Below, piece after piece: positions 17,279 through 25,085 of a stretch of DNA of 35,219 bases; position 1 is the stretch's first letter; each line of letters opens with the position of its first letter. The notes under the pieces were generated by a model. The model searched no databases. It was not told the DNA's origin and worked only from the letters and a program-made list of their open reading frames with translations. The translations under genes and the position numbers were made by a program. This stretch comes from Clostridia bacterium (lineage in GTDB: Bacteria > Bacillota > Clostridia > Christensenellales > Aristaeellaceae), in NCBI GenBank assembly GCA_030529995.1, contig JAUMVT010000025.1:1-35219 (forward strand), in the 5' to 3' direction.

Positions 17279-18964
17279 ATGAAGAAAAAATTCCGGGGCC
17301 TCGTGGTACTGCTGCTGATTTTTCTCGGTGTCATGACTTACAGCCTGATTCAGGTGAAGAGTGTAGGCAGCACCCTCCAATATGTGGTATCCCCGCCGGA
17401 GCTTCAGCAGGCGGATACATCCGGCAGTGAAAGCGATACAAACAAGGTTCAGCCCAATCAAGGACTGAAAGACTGGCAGGAGTCCCTAGAGACGGCAGCA
17501 GAGGAAATGTCCGAGGCTATTGCCAAGTGGACCATGGGGGGCGTGATTCAGAGCACAACGGTCTCCAATGCCACAGAGGAAGCCTCCGGCGACGCCCGCA
17601 TTGACCTGCTGGGAGAAAACGCATTTGCCGTCCATCCCCGTTACATCCTCTATGGCCGTACCTTCTATGATGAGGAGCTGAAGAACGGCGACAAGGTCAT
17701 TATGGTGGATGAACAGCTGGCACTGAAGCTGTACTCTGTAGCGGATCCTATTGACCGTACCGTGCTGCTGAACGGGGAAGAGTACCGTATCGTAGGCGTG
17801 GTTCGCCACGAAAAGCGGGTAGGCGACTATATGGACATGGGCGCTTACATTCCGCTAATGAGCTTGGTCAGCCAAAGCATTCAGCCTACCGCCATTGTGG
17901 TGGAGGCAACGCCGATCAGCGGTTCCGGAGCAAACGTAACCTTTACCAACACCATGAAGCAGTGGAAGGAAGGCGGCACCGTCATTGACCTGGGGAAGGA
18001 AACCATGGCTGCCACCCTGTGGCTTCGGGTGCTGATCTTCCTTGTGGGTTTTGTTATCGTGATGCGGGTGATTAAGCGGCTGAACAGAGAAGTGACCGCC
18101 TATCACCGGCAGTATCAGGCACAGCTGCAACGGGTCTATGCCATTCGGCTGATGCCCCAGCTGGTGCTGCGGATTGCCCTGTTCGCCGTAGGCTATGTGA
18201 TCTGCGCAGGGGGCTTGGCACTGTTGGTGAATTACCTGATTCGGCCTGTGTACACCTTCACGGAATGGGTGCCTACGGTACTGGTGGAGTGGAGCGACAT
18301 TACAACCGCCTTCTGGAACGTGTGGCAGACTCCGGCCACGGTGCTGGAGTTCCGCACGCCGGAACTGCTGCGGCTCAGGTTTTTCACGGTGGTGCTGCAG
18401 GGATGCACAGCCTGTGTCGGTCTCATTACTGCCTACCTGTACGGACAGAATCGCTCCCAGGAGCAGAAGATTCGCGAAACCCTGTCCACCCTGTATCAGG
18501 AGCGGGTGGCTGTGTCCTACGTGCGAACGGAGAAGCCCATGCTCTTTGCTTCCATGGGGTACATTCCCTGCGTGAATGCCGAGGAGCAGATTGATTGCGG
18601 CGAAAAGAAAAAGAAGCTGCGTACCACCACGGCCATGATCCGTATCGTGGATGCGGAAGAGGTGCTTCGGCTGATGCCGAACTCCGCCCGTGAAGGCTAT
18701 TTCGTTTTGCAGGTGACGGACCCCATCCTGAAGCAAAACAATGCCACCTATCGCATTGAATGCGGGGAGGCAGGCAAGAAGGTTCAGGAGATTGATCGGG
18801 ACTATGATCTTTCCCTGCCCATTGATACCTTGGCACGGCTTGTTTACGGCAGTGACAATTTCCAGGACTACTTGGAGAGCCATGCGGATTATGATTTGAA
18901 GATGCGTTCCCACACCATGGAAGGCTTCTTTGCCCATCACATGACCATTACCGGGAAAGCCTGA
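17279..18964 (+). CDS. MacB-like permease with C-terminal domain resembling the Eis/SCP2-like tail
   Basis: A 561-residue protein. One N-terminal membrane segment (~7-25) is followed by a MacB periplasmic-core-like region (YGRTFYDEELKNGDKVIMVD, then LLNGEEYRIVGVVRHEKR and AYIPLMSLV). Three further hydrophobic segments lie near 245-263, 290-315 and 368-388, as in MacB/FtsX permeases. The last ~170 residues are not part of that family. They contain FASMGYIPCV, like the end of a GNAT acetyltransferase fold, and then MIRIVDAEEVLRLM, GYFVLQVTDP, NNATYRIECGE and LPIDTLARLVYGS, which follow the pattern of the SCP2-like domain closing Eis-type acetyltransferases. The tail would lie in the cytoplasm. 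AGGAGG lies 8 nt before ATG 17279. No cognate ATPase is adjacent. The permease part is fairly sure; the tail assignment is pattern recognition. Confidence 0.8.
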   Translation: MKKKFRGLVVLLLIFLGVMTYSLIQVKSVGSTLQYVVSPPELQQADTSGSESDTNKVQPNQGLKDWQESLETAAEEMSEAIAKWTMGGVIQSTTVSNATEEASGDARIDLLGENAFAVHPRYILYGRTFYDEELKNGDKVIMVDEQLALKLYSVADPIDRTVLLNGEEYRIVGVVRHEKRVGDYMDMGAYIPLMSLVSQSIQPTAIVVEATPISGSGANVTFTNTMKQWKEGGTVIDLGKETMAATLWLRVLIFLVGFVIVMRVIKRLNREVTAYHRQYQAQLQRVYAIRLMPQLVLRIALFAVGYVICAGGLALLVNYLIRPVYTFTEWVPTVLVEWSDITTAFWNVWQTPATVLEFRTPELLRLRFFTVVLQGCTACVGLITAYLYGQNRSQEQKIRETLSTLYQERVAVSYVRTEKPMLFASMGYIPCVNAEEQIDCGEKKKKLRTTTAMIRIVDAEEVLRLMPNSAREGYFVLQVTDPILKQNNATYRIECGEAGKKVQEIDRDYDLSLPIDTLARLVYGSDNFQDYLESHADYDLKMRSHTMEGFFAHHMTITGKA

Positions 18965-18994
18965 GCAAAGCAAATAACCCAAAATACAAAAGAA

Positions 18995-19027
18995 GCGGCA
19001 TCGTCGATCTTGCACCGACGATGCCGC
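18995..19027. terminator. Bidirectional terminator between the transport cluster and fba
   Basis: A perfect 12-bp stem, GCGGCATCGTCG (18995-19006) with CGACGATGCCGC (19016-19027), 9-nt loop. The minus-strand side continues into TTCTTTTGTATTTT and clearly terminates fba. The plus-strand side has AATTGTTT, a weaker T-tract. Confidence 0.9.
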
Positions 19028-19057
19028 AATTGTTTACTGGAATGGATAATCCGGAGA

Positions 19058-19987
19058 TTAGGCCTTGCCGTTGCAGCCCAACACATCAACGATCTTATGA
19101 CGAACCATGTCGCGAATGCCGGTACGGGCATCGGTCAGGTACTGACGAGGATCGAAGTGATCAGGATGCTCAGCAAAGTGCTTGCGAACCAGACCGGTGA
19201 AGGCAAGACGCAGGTCGGAGTCGATGTTGATCTTGCACACAGCCATGGTGGCAGCCTTACGGAGCATGTCTTCCGGCACGCCCTGAGCACCGGGCATCTT
19301 GCCGCCGAATTCGTTGATCATGTCAACATACTCGGGGATCACGGAAGAAGCACCGTGCAGCACGATAGGGAAGCCGGGCAGACGACGGCCAACCTCTTCC
19401 AGAATGTCGAAGCGCAGCTTGGGCTCGCCCTTGAACTTGTAAGCACCGTGGCTGGTGCCGATGGCGATGGCCAGGGAGTCGCAGCCCGTGCGGCTCACGA
19501 ACTCTTCCACTTCATCAGGCTGGGTGTAGCTGCTGTCCTCAGCGGAAACCTTCACATCATCTTCCACGCCGGCAAGACGGCCAAGCTCAGCTTCAACCAC
19601 AACGCCGTGGTCATGAGCGTACTCAACCACTCGCTTGGTCTGGGCGATGTTTTCTTCGAAGGGCAGGTGGCTGCCGTCGATCATCACGGAGGAGAAACCG
19701 CCGTCGATGCAGCTCTTGCAGGTTTCGAAGTCAGGGCCGTGGTCCAGGTGCACAACGATGGGCAGGTCGGTATCCTGCACAGCAGCCTCGATCATCTTCA
19801 TCAGGTACACATGCTTGGCATACTTCCGTGCGCCGGCAGACACCTGCAGAATCACAGGGGCATTCTCCATCTTAGCACCTTCCGTGATGCCCTGGATGAT
19901 CTCCATGTTATTCACGTTGAAAGCGCCGATAGCATAGCCGCCTTCATAGGCCTTTTTGAACATTTCAGTACTGGTAACGATAGCCAT
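19058..19987 (-). CDS. fba: Class II fructose-bisphosphate aldolase
   Basis: Zinc-dependent glycolytic enzyme that reversibly cleaves fructose 1,6-bisphosphate into glyceraldehyde 3-phosphate and dihydroxyacetone phosphate. The 309-residue protein shows AIGAFNVNNMEIIQ, the zinc-site segment VVHLDHGPDFETCKSCIDGGFSSVMIDGSHLPFEEN (residues in two adjoining blocks), VEAELGRLAGVEDD, and the phosphate-binding GAS...V region VLHGASSVIPE. Length and motifs fit the type found in Firmicutes. AAAGGAGG precedes the ATG at 19987. Single-gene transcript with its own promoter and a strong terminator. Confidence 0.97.
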   Translation of the reverse strand: MAIVTSTEMFKKAYEGGYAIGAFNVNNMEIIQGITEGAKMENAPVILQVSAGARKYAKHVYLMKMIEAAVQDTDLPIVVHLDHGPDFETCKSCIDGGFSSVMIDGSHLPFEENIAQTKRVVEYAHDHGVVVEAELGRLAGVEDDVKVSAEDSSYTQPDEVEEFVSRTGCDSLAIAIGTSHGAYKFKGEPKLRFDILEEVGRRLPGFPIVLHGASSVIPEYVDMINEFGGKMPGAQGVPEDMLRKAATMAVCKINIDSDLRLAFTGLVRKHFAEHPDHFDPRQYLTDARTGIRDMVRHKIVDVLGCNGKA

Positions 19988-20020
19988 TGGAAAAACCTCC
20001 TTTAGGACTGTCTTCGCCTT

Positions 20021-20048
20021 ATTATAGCACGTTTTTTGGAGAATGCAA
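20021..20048 (-). promoter_or_regulatory. Promoter of fba
   Basis: On the minus strand, TTGCAT (20048-20043) and TATAAT (20026-20021) with a 16-bp spacer and an extended -10 TGC. Close to consensus, as expected for a highly expressed glycolytic gene. Confidence 0.85.
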
Positions 20049-20085
20049 AGAAAAGATTGATGCTTTTATGACAAAATGCACCACG

Positions 20086-20361
20086 TCAATAGGTCTTGCC
20101 GATGGTGGAGAGCACGAAGTCGGGCTTCAGGCGCATGAAAGCCTTCATGTGAGGCGTCTCCATGTGCGCCTGCTGGTGCTTCTCACTTGCCCATTCTTCG
20201 ATGAGCAGCACCTGATCCGGCTGGTCGGGGCTAAGAAAGTAGTCATACCGGAGGCAGCCTTCTTCCTGCTGCACCACTTGGGGCATACCGAGTTCGTGCA
20301 CAGTGGCGAAGAAGGCCTCCCGGCAGCCAGGCTTCAAGGTGTAGGTAAGCAGAATCAGCAT
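20086..20361 (-). CDS. ABM-domain protein (antibiotic biosynthesis monooxygenase superfamily, YgiN-like)
   Basis: A 91-residue dimeric alpha/beta-barrel-type protein. Members include quinol monooxygenases (YgiN), haem-degrading enzymes and many of unknown role. Family pattern: MLILLTYTLKPGCREAFF at the start, EEGCLRYDYFLSPDQPD, then LLIEEWASEKHQQAHMETPHMKAF. AAGGAG lies 9 nt before the ATG. It follows the MATE gene by 6 bp and is therefore cotranscribed with it. Haem-binding residues are not evident, so a YgiN-like role is more likely than haem degradation; the substrate is unknown. Confidence 0.85.
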   Translation of the reverse strand: MLILLTYTLKPGCREAFFATVHELGMPQVVQQEEGCLRYDYFLSPDQPDQVLLIEEWASEKHQQAHMETPHMKAFMRLKPDFVLSTIGKTY

Positions 20362-20367
20362 GAATCA

Positions 20368-21711
20368 TCACTCCTTACAGAATTGTTTCGTATGCAAAAC
20401 ATGAAACATCATGGGCACCTCCACCAGCAGCATGACCATCCATCCGGCGACACAGGCATAGGTGATGCCGCTGATGCCCATGTGGGGCGCAAGCAGGTAG
20501 GTAAATACCACACGAATACTTGTCTGAATGGCGGTGCACAGAAGGGTAACGGACATTTTGCCCATGCCCCGGAAGAAACCCTGCACCCCGTTGGTCATGG
20601 CAGGCCAGAGATAGAAGAGTGCCATGTGCAGCAGATACTGAGCACCAAGGGTTACCACCTGTTCACTGCCTTCCCCGGCAACAAACCAGCTGACAATCGG
20701 TCGGCGGAACAGCAGCGTTACCGTGCCGATGAGTACCCAATACACGCCTTCCAGCAGCAGGCCTGCTTTCAAGCCCTGACGAATCCGCCCCGGCTGCCGG
20801 GCACCAAGGTTCTGGGCGGAGAAGGTGGTAATGGCCTGCCCGATGCTTTGCTCCGGCGTGAAGGCAAAATCATCCACACGGGTGCAGGCGTTGAAGGCGG
20901 CAATCACATCCAGCCCCAGCTGGTTCACCTGCCCCTGAATCAGCAGCTTACCGATGGGCTGAACAGCCTGCTGCAGGGCGGTTACACTGCCATATTGCAG
21001 GGTGGTCTTCAGCAGCGGAGGATCAATACGCCATTCGCTCCGCTGCAGGCAAAGCATGGGCACCTTCCGGCGGATGTACAGCCAGCTCATTGCGGCAGAG
21101 GCCGCTTCCGCAATCACGGTGGTCAGGGCGGAGCAAACGATGCCGAAGCCTAACAGACCGATGAAGATTAAGTCCAGCACCCCGTTGAGGATGGAGGAAA
21201 ACATGAGAAACTTGAGGGGTGTTTTGCTGTCACCTACGCTTTTCAGGGCGGCGGACAGAGCATTATAGAAGCAGGTAAAGGGAGCACCAAGGAAGGTAAT
21301 CCGCAGGTAGATCCCGGTCATGGATCGGATTTCCTCCGGCACGGCCAGCAGGGATAGAATGCCATCCGTCATTAGGAATCCTGCAAGGGCAACCACCACC
21401 GAAAAGATGCCGCCGGCAAGCACAGCCGTGGCCATTTCCTTGTGCAGTTCTTCCATGCGCTTGCCGCCGAAGAATTGACTCATCAGAACGCCGGCCCCCA
21501 TGCACAGCCCGGTAATGCCGAGAATCACCAGGTTCATCACCGGGCCTGCAATACCTTCCGCCGCCAAAGCCCCTTTGCCGATGAAGCGGCCGGCAATGAT
21601 GCTGTCCACGGCATTGTAGGCAAGCTGAAAGCAGTTGCCGAGAATCAGCGGAACGGCGTACTTCACCAGATGGGGAAGGGTTTTGCCCTGAGTCATGTCG
21701 GCGGCAGCCAT
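20368..21711 (-). CDS. MATE family efflux transporter
   Basis: A cation-coupled exporter of drugs or metabolites in the cytoplasmic membrane. The 447-residue protein has about twelve hydrophobic segments in two related halves, with MATE signatures: LPHLVKYAVPLILGNCFQ, NAVDSIIAGRFIGKGALAA, GAGVLMSQFFGGKR in the first half, and FTPEQSIGQAITTFSAQNLG in the second. The frame is open from 21816, but the ATG at 21711 is preceded by AGGAG at 9 nt and a promoter lies at 21743-21748, so the shorter start is used. It is cotranscribed with the ABM protein and divergent from the DUF1934 gene. Confidence 0.93.
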   Translation of the reverse strand: MAAADMTQGKTLPHLVKYAVPLILGNCFQLAYNAVDSIIAGRFIGKGALAAEGIAGPVMNLVILGITGLCMGAGVLMSQFFGGKRMEELHKEMATAVLAGGIFSVVVALAGFLMTDGILSLLAVPEEIRSMTGIYLRITFLGAPFTCFYNALSAALKSVGDSKTPLKFLMFSSILNGVLDLIFIGLLGFGIVCSALTTVIAEAASAAMSWLYIRRKVPMLCLQRSEWRIDPPLLKTTLQYGSVTALQQAVQPIGKLLIQGQVNQLGLDVIAAFNACTRVDDFAFTPEQSIGQAITTFSAQNLGARQPGRIRQGLKAGLLLEGVYWVLIGTVTLLFRRPIVSWFVAGEGSEQVVTLGAQYLLHMALFYLWPAMTNGVQGFFRGMGKMSVTLLCTAIQTSIRVVFTYLLAPHMGISGITYACVAGWMVMLLVEVPMMFHVLHTKQFCKE

Positions 21712-21742
21712 GCAGATCAACTCCTGAAAAAACGTCTTCCTT

Positions 21743-21771
21743 ATTGTATCACAGGACGTCATGGATGAACA
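21743..21771 (-). promoter_or_regulatory. Promoter of the MATE-ABM operon
   Basis: On the minus strand TACAAT (21748-21743) is preceded by TGA, an extended -10. A weak -35 (TGTTCA, 21771-21766) lies 17 bp upstream. Confidence 0.5.
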
Positions 21772-21822
21772 GGAAAAAGAGGTGGAATTTTGTAAGCCGT
21801 CTATTTGATAAAGCATTCGGTC

Positions 21823-21851
21823 TTGTTCTCCTCGGTCAGTTATGCTACAAT
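21823..21851 (+). promoter_or_regulatory. Promoter of the DUF1934 operon
   Basis: TTGTTC (21823-21828) and TACAAT (21846-21851), 17-bp spacer, extended -10 TGC. GGAGG follows just downstream at 21858-21862. Confidence 0.75.
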
Positions 21852-21870
21852 TTCAGTGGAGGTGTTGCCC

Positions 21871-22326
21871 ATGCAGAAAGACATTCCTGTATTGGTTACC
21901 ATTGCGGGACGTTCCCAGGACTATCCCGGAGAAGATGAAGAACCGATTCGTGTGACGACTACCGGCAGACTGAGCGTTTCCGGCAGTCAGTATACCCTTT
22001 ATTATCAGGAGACCCAGCCGGAGGATGAAAAAGGCAGGCCCAGCACCCAGAATATTACCCTGCAAATGCAGCCGGGACGGGTGATGATGACCCGGGCAGG
22101 GGACTTTGGCACCTCCATGGTGTTCATTAAGGGACAGCGCTTCGAGGGAGCTTATCATACCCCGTACGGCAATCTGGGCATGGCGGTGTATGCTACCAAG
22201 GTGAATTGCAAGCTGACCCCGGAGCATGGCACGGTGCATCTGCAATACCAGCTGGATATGCAAGGCTCTTACAGCGCACTGCATGAATTGAGCTTGGAGT
22301 ATGCGGCCAACGGACCTGTATGCTGA
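21871..22326 (+). CDS. DUF1934 family beta-barrel protein
   Basis: A 151-residue protein of the DUF1934 (YwiB-like) family, calycin-type beta-barrels of unknown function common in Firmicutes. Seen here: DIPVLVTIAGRSQ, IRVTTTGRLSVSG, a run of alternating polar and hydrophobic strands (YTLYYQETQP, NITLQMQPGRVMMTRAG), and TPYGNLGMAVYATKV, which is typical. GGAGG precedes ATG 21871 by 8 nt; the frame is open from 21805 but that would overlap the promoter. Its stop overlaps the next start (ATGCTGA). Confidence 0.88.
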   Translation: MQKDIPVLVTIAGRSQDYPGEDEEPIRVTTTGRLSVSGSQYTLYYQETQPEDEKGRPSTQNITLQMQPGRVMMTRAGDFGTSMVFIKGQRFEGAYHTPYGNLGMAVYATKVNCKLTPEHGTVHLQYQLDMQGSYSALHELSLEYAANGPVC

Positions 22327-22820
22327 CCGGCCTGCGCAGGGAAATGACCGCCCTGCTTCAGCAGTATCCTATAAGACGTCCCTGCGCCCTCAGGAGAAGT
22401 CTGCATCCTGACTTTCTGTTGGCGGTGGATTTGCCTCAGGCGGCGGAACAGGATACCGTTCTGGCCTTCACACAAAGGGCGGAACAGGAAGGCTGGACGG
22501 TGCGGCAGGAAAATGGTTGGTTGCTGCTGGATCACGCTTTGCCGCAGCCAACGTGCTGCGAAGACGCTCATCCTGCAGGACGCCTTGGCAATGCGGTTTG
22601 GCTGCTGCGCCTGCATCCTTCTGATGTGATGGACGCAGGAACCTTGCGCCTGCTGGCAAAGGCGGCGGAGGAAGGCGAAAAGGCAGTGGAACGTGTCTGC
22701 GATGGCTGTGTGCGAGACTGGGCGGTAAGACTGCGCAGGCGGGAAGCGCTGCCCGGCGGATTGCTTCCCTACATGCTGCAAGTGGCATGTCTGCTGGAAG
22801 AAAGGAGAAGAAAACCGTGA
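22320..22820 (+). CDS. Hypothetical protein, translationally coupled
   Basis: Not recognised. The 166-residue protein is basic and apparently helical, with a paired Cys motif (PTCCED) and a CDGC motif near residues 127-130. It has no signal peptide or membrane segment. It overlaps the DUF1934 stop by 7 bp and its own stop overlaps the GTG of the next gene (GTGA), so it is embedded in a tightly coupled operon. In many Firmicutes DUF1934 is followed by argS; here it is not. Confidence 0.7.
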   Translation: MLTGLRREMTALLQQYPIRRPCALRRSLHPDFLLAVDLPQAAEQDTVLAFTQRAEQEGWTVRQENGWLLLDHALPQPTCCEDAHPAGRLGNAVWLLRLHPSDVMDAGTLRLLAKAAEEGEKAVERVCDGCVRDWAVRLRRREALPGGLLPYMLQVACLLEERRRKP

Positions 22821-23467
22821 TTATTACCTGTATCGGTCATGCTATGTTTTTGCTGGAGCTGGACAACGGTATGCGGATTCTGACCGATCCTGTGGATCAG
22901 GGCAGCGGCTATCCTGTAGAGCCGGTGAAGGCGGATGCGGTGCTGGTGTCCCATCACCATCATGATCATGCGGCGCTGGAGAACGCACCGGAGGCACAGG
23001 TCATCGATACGGAAGGGCTGCATACCCTTGCACCGGACGTGAAGATTCAGGCGATTCATGCCTGGCATGATGACGCACAGGGAACCAAGCGTGGATCCAC
23101 CCTTCTGTTCCTGCTGGAGGCGGAGGGGCTTCGTGTTGCTCATCTGGGAGACTTGGGACATCTGCCCACCAAGGAGCAGATTGCCGCCCTTGCACCGGTG
23201 GATGTGCTGATGATCCCTGTAGGCGGCTACTATACCATTGATGTTGAGCAGGCAAAGAAGACGGCGGAGCTGCTGCAGGCTCGGGTGATTCTGCCCATGC
23301 ACTACCGCACTGCTTACAATGCGGATTGGCCTATTGCCGGGTCAGATGCGTTCCTCCGCCTGTATGCCGATGAGGATGTGACCCGTCAGGATCTGCTGCG
23401 GGTGACTCAAGGGGATCTCTGCTGTCAGAAAAAGGTGTGCCTCTTGGCGGCACAACTGAAGGGATAA
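22817..23467 (+). CDS. Metallo-beta-lactamase-fold hydrolase (UlaG-like)
   Basis: A 216-residue zinc hydrolase of the MBL fold. The motif SHHHHDHAAL is the HxHxDH metal site, CIGHAMFLLEL and ILTDPV open the domain, HLGDLGH supplies further ligands, and LPMHYRT the last. This pattern matches the UlaG/UPF0173 subgroup (metal-dependent hydrolases related to L-ascorbate-6-phosphate lactonase), but the substrate is unknown. The start is GTG 22817 with AAAGGAG 9 nt upstream, overlapping the previous stop by 4 bp. Confidence 0.9.
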   Translation: MIITCIGHAMFLLELDNGMRILTDPVDQGSGYPVEPVKADAVLVSHHHHDHAALENAPEAQVIDTEGLHTLAPDVKIQAIHAWHDDAQGTKRGSTLLFLLEAEGLRVAHLGDLGHLPTKEQIAALAPVDVLMIPVGGYYTIDVEQAKKTAELLQARVILPMHYRTAYNADWPIAGSDAFLRLYADEDVTRQDLLRVTQGDLCCQKKVCLLAAQLKG

Positions 23468-23473
23468 GATGTC

Positions 23474-24340
23474 ATGGACATGAAGCAAACCCTGCTGGAT
23501 GGGGGTTTTGCACGGGTGATTCTGCTGGATGCATTAGCTTGCGGAGCGGCGGAGCAAGGAACGCTGCTGCTGGCTTTCTGGACCTATGAGGCGGAGCGGG
23601 AGCCTGCTGAGCATGATGCGTGGATTCACCCGTATTACTATGCTTCTCAGCAGGCGTACCGCACGGCGGAAGCGGCGGCGAAGGCCTCCGAGGGGGAGTG
23701 GGCACTGCGGGATGATATTCGGGTAAAGCCCATCTTTGCACGGATGCCCGGATTCAGCCAGGGACGCAATACCCTGTCCTATATGGAGGGGGTAGGCAGC
23801 CGATTCCATGTGCAGATTTTGCTGTCGGAAAAGACTTTTCCGGCAGACATGGTGCTGGAAGAGCAGCACGGCCTGCACTGCGGCTCCTGCAGACGCTGCA
23901 TCGAAGCTTGTCCGACCGGTGGCATTGACGAGGAAGGCTTCCATCGGGAAAAGTGTCTGCGGAACTGGATGCTTTCCGGCAAGCCCATTCCGGAGGCTAT
24001 GCGGAAGATGGGCAATCGCCTCCTGGGCTGCGACAACTGCCAGCGATGCTGTCCCCATCAGCCGAAGCCCATGGGGGAGCAGCTGCCCCCGGTGTCCTTG
24101 CGGGATTTGCTATCCCATCCCAAGGAAACAACCATGACTCTTCGGCCGATCATCGGCAGCAATCTGGCAATTCCTAACCGGGTGCTGGGGCAGGCCTGCC
24201 TTGTGGCCGGATGCAGCGGAGATACGTCCCTGCTTCCTATGCTGGAGGCATTGAAAAACCACCCGTCCCCTTTGGTGGCAGAACATGCGGCCTGGGCAGT
24301 GAATGAACTGCAAAAAGAACAGCGGCCTCTTGATGAATAA
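23474..24340 (+). CDS. Short QueG-like double 4Fe-4S protein
   Basis: A 288-residue protein with the two-cluster domain of epoxyqueuosine reductase: CGSCRRCIEACPTGGI, then CLRNWMLSGKPIPEAMR, then GCDNCQRCCPHQ, followed by a HEAT-like tail (HPSPLVAEHAAWAVNEL). QueG reduces epoxyqueuosine to queuosine at tRNA position 34 using cobalamin. Typical QueG is ~360-390 residues; here only ~135 residues precede the first cluster, although FSQGRNTLSYMEGVGS resembles the QueG GKNT region. It may be a divergent QueG or a related electron-transfer protein. Ribosome binding site is weak (GAAGGG); ATG 23480 is an alternative start. Last gene of the DUF1934 operon. Confidence 0.8.
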   Translation: MDMKQTLLDGGFARVILLDALACGAAEQGTLLLAFWTYEAEREPAEHDAWIHPYYYASQQAYRTAEAAAKASEGEWALRDDIRVKPIFARMPGFSQGRNTLSYMEGVGSRFHVQILLSEKTFPADMVLEEQHGLHCGSCRRCIEACPTGGIDEEGFHREKCLRNWMLSGKPIPEAMRKMGNRLLGCDNCQRCCPHQPKPMGEQLPPVSLRDLLSHPKETTMTLRPIIGSNLAIPNRVLGQACLVAGCSGDTSLLPMLEALKNHPSPLVAEHAAWAVNELQKEQRPLDE

Positions 24341-24355
24341 AATCAAGAAGCCGCT
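24321..24355. terminator. Bidirectional terminator between the QueG-like gene and livF
   Basis: A 14-bp stem with one mismatch, AGCGGCCTCTTGAT (24321-24334) with ATCAAGAAGCCGCT (24342-24355), 7-nt loop that contains the QueG-like gene's stop codon. The minus side continues into GTTCTTTTTG and the plus side into GCTTTGTT, so it can serve both convergent operons. Confidence 0.85.
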
Positions 24356-24371
24356 GCTTTGTTACTGATGT

Positions 24372-25085
24372 TTACTTGGTACCCAGGTAGGCGTCCTGCA
24401 CACGTTTGTCTGCCAAGAGCTCTTCGCCTGTGCCGGACATGGTAATGCGTCCGGTCTCCAGCACGTAGGCATGGTGGGCGCAGCGCAGGGCAGCATTAGC
24501 ATTCTGCTCAATTAGCAGGATGGTCATGCCGGTCTGGTTCAGCTGACGAATGATGGAGAAAATGTCCTTCACGATCAAGGGGGCAAGTCCCAAGGAAGGC
24601 TCATCCATCATCAGAATCCGAGGCCTGGTCATCATGGCACGGCCAACGGCCAGCATCTGCTGCTCACCACCGGAAAGGGTACCGGCCTTCTGCCAGTTTC
24701 TTTCCTTCAACCGGGGGAAGAGGGTGTAGACATGCTCAATGTCGGATTCGATGCTGTTTTTGTCTTTGCGGAGATAGGCACCGATTTGCAGGTTCTCCTT
24801 TACGGTCAGGTTGTCAAAAACCCGGCGTCCTTCCGGCACCAAGGCGATGCCTTCGGACACAATCCGCTGGGTGTTCTGACTGGTAATGTCCCGTCCGTCA
24901 TACACGATACGTCCCGAGCTGGAACGAACCAGTCCGCAGATGGTGCGCAGGGTGGTAGACTTACCGGCACCGTTGGCGCCGATCAAGGTAACGATTTCCC
25001 CTTCTTCCACCTCAAAGGAAATGCCACGCAAGGCATCAATGCCGCCGTAGTTCACGTGAAGATCCGTTACTTTCAGCAGACTCAT
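24372..25085 (-). CDS. livF: Branched-chain amino acid ABC transporter ATP-binding protein LivF
   Basis: One of two ATPases powering the Liv importer. The 237-residue protein has Walker A GANGAGKST, a Q-loop region, signature LSGGEQQMLAVGRA and Walker B ILMMDEPSLGLAP. The GIDALRGISFEV and VPEGRRVFDNLTVKENL segments are typical of LivF. It starts by a 4-bp ATGA overlap with livG and is the last gene of the operon, ending near a bidirectional terminator. Confidence 0.96.
   Translation of the reverse strand: MSLLKVTDLHVNYGGIDALRGISFEVEEGEIVTLIGANGAGKSTTLRTICGLVRSSSGRIVYDGRDITSQNTQRIVSEGIALVPEGRRVFDNLTVKENLQIGAYLRKDKNSIESDIEHVYTLFPRLKERNWQKAGTLSGGEQQMLAVGRAMMTRPRILMMDEPSLGLAPLIVKDIFSIIRQLNQTGMTILLIEQNANAALRCAHHAYVLETGRITMSGTGEELLADKRVQDAYLGTK

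Noticed and set aside
17855-19015. 386-residue open frame antisense to the MacB-like gene
   Set aside because: It has no ribosome binding site or recognisable domain, runs through the terminator stem and lies opposite a well-supported gene.
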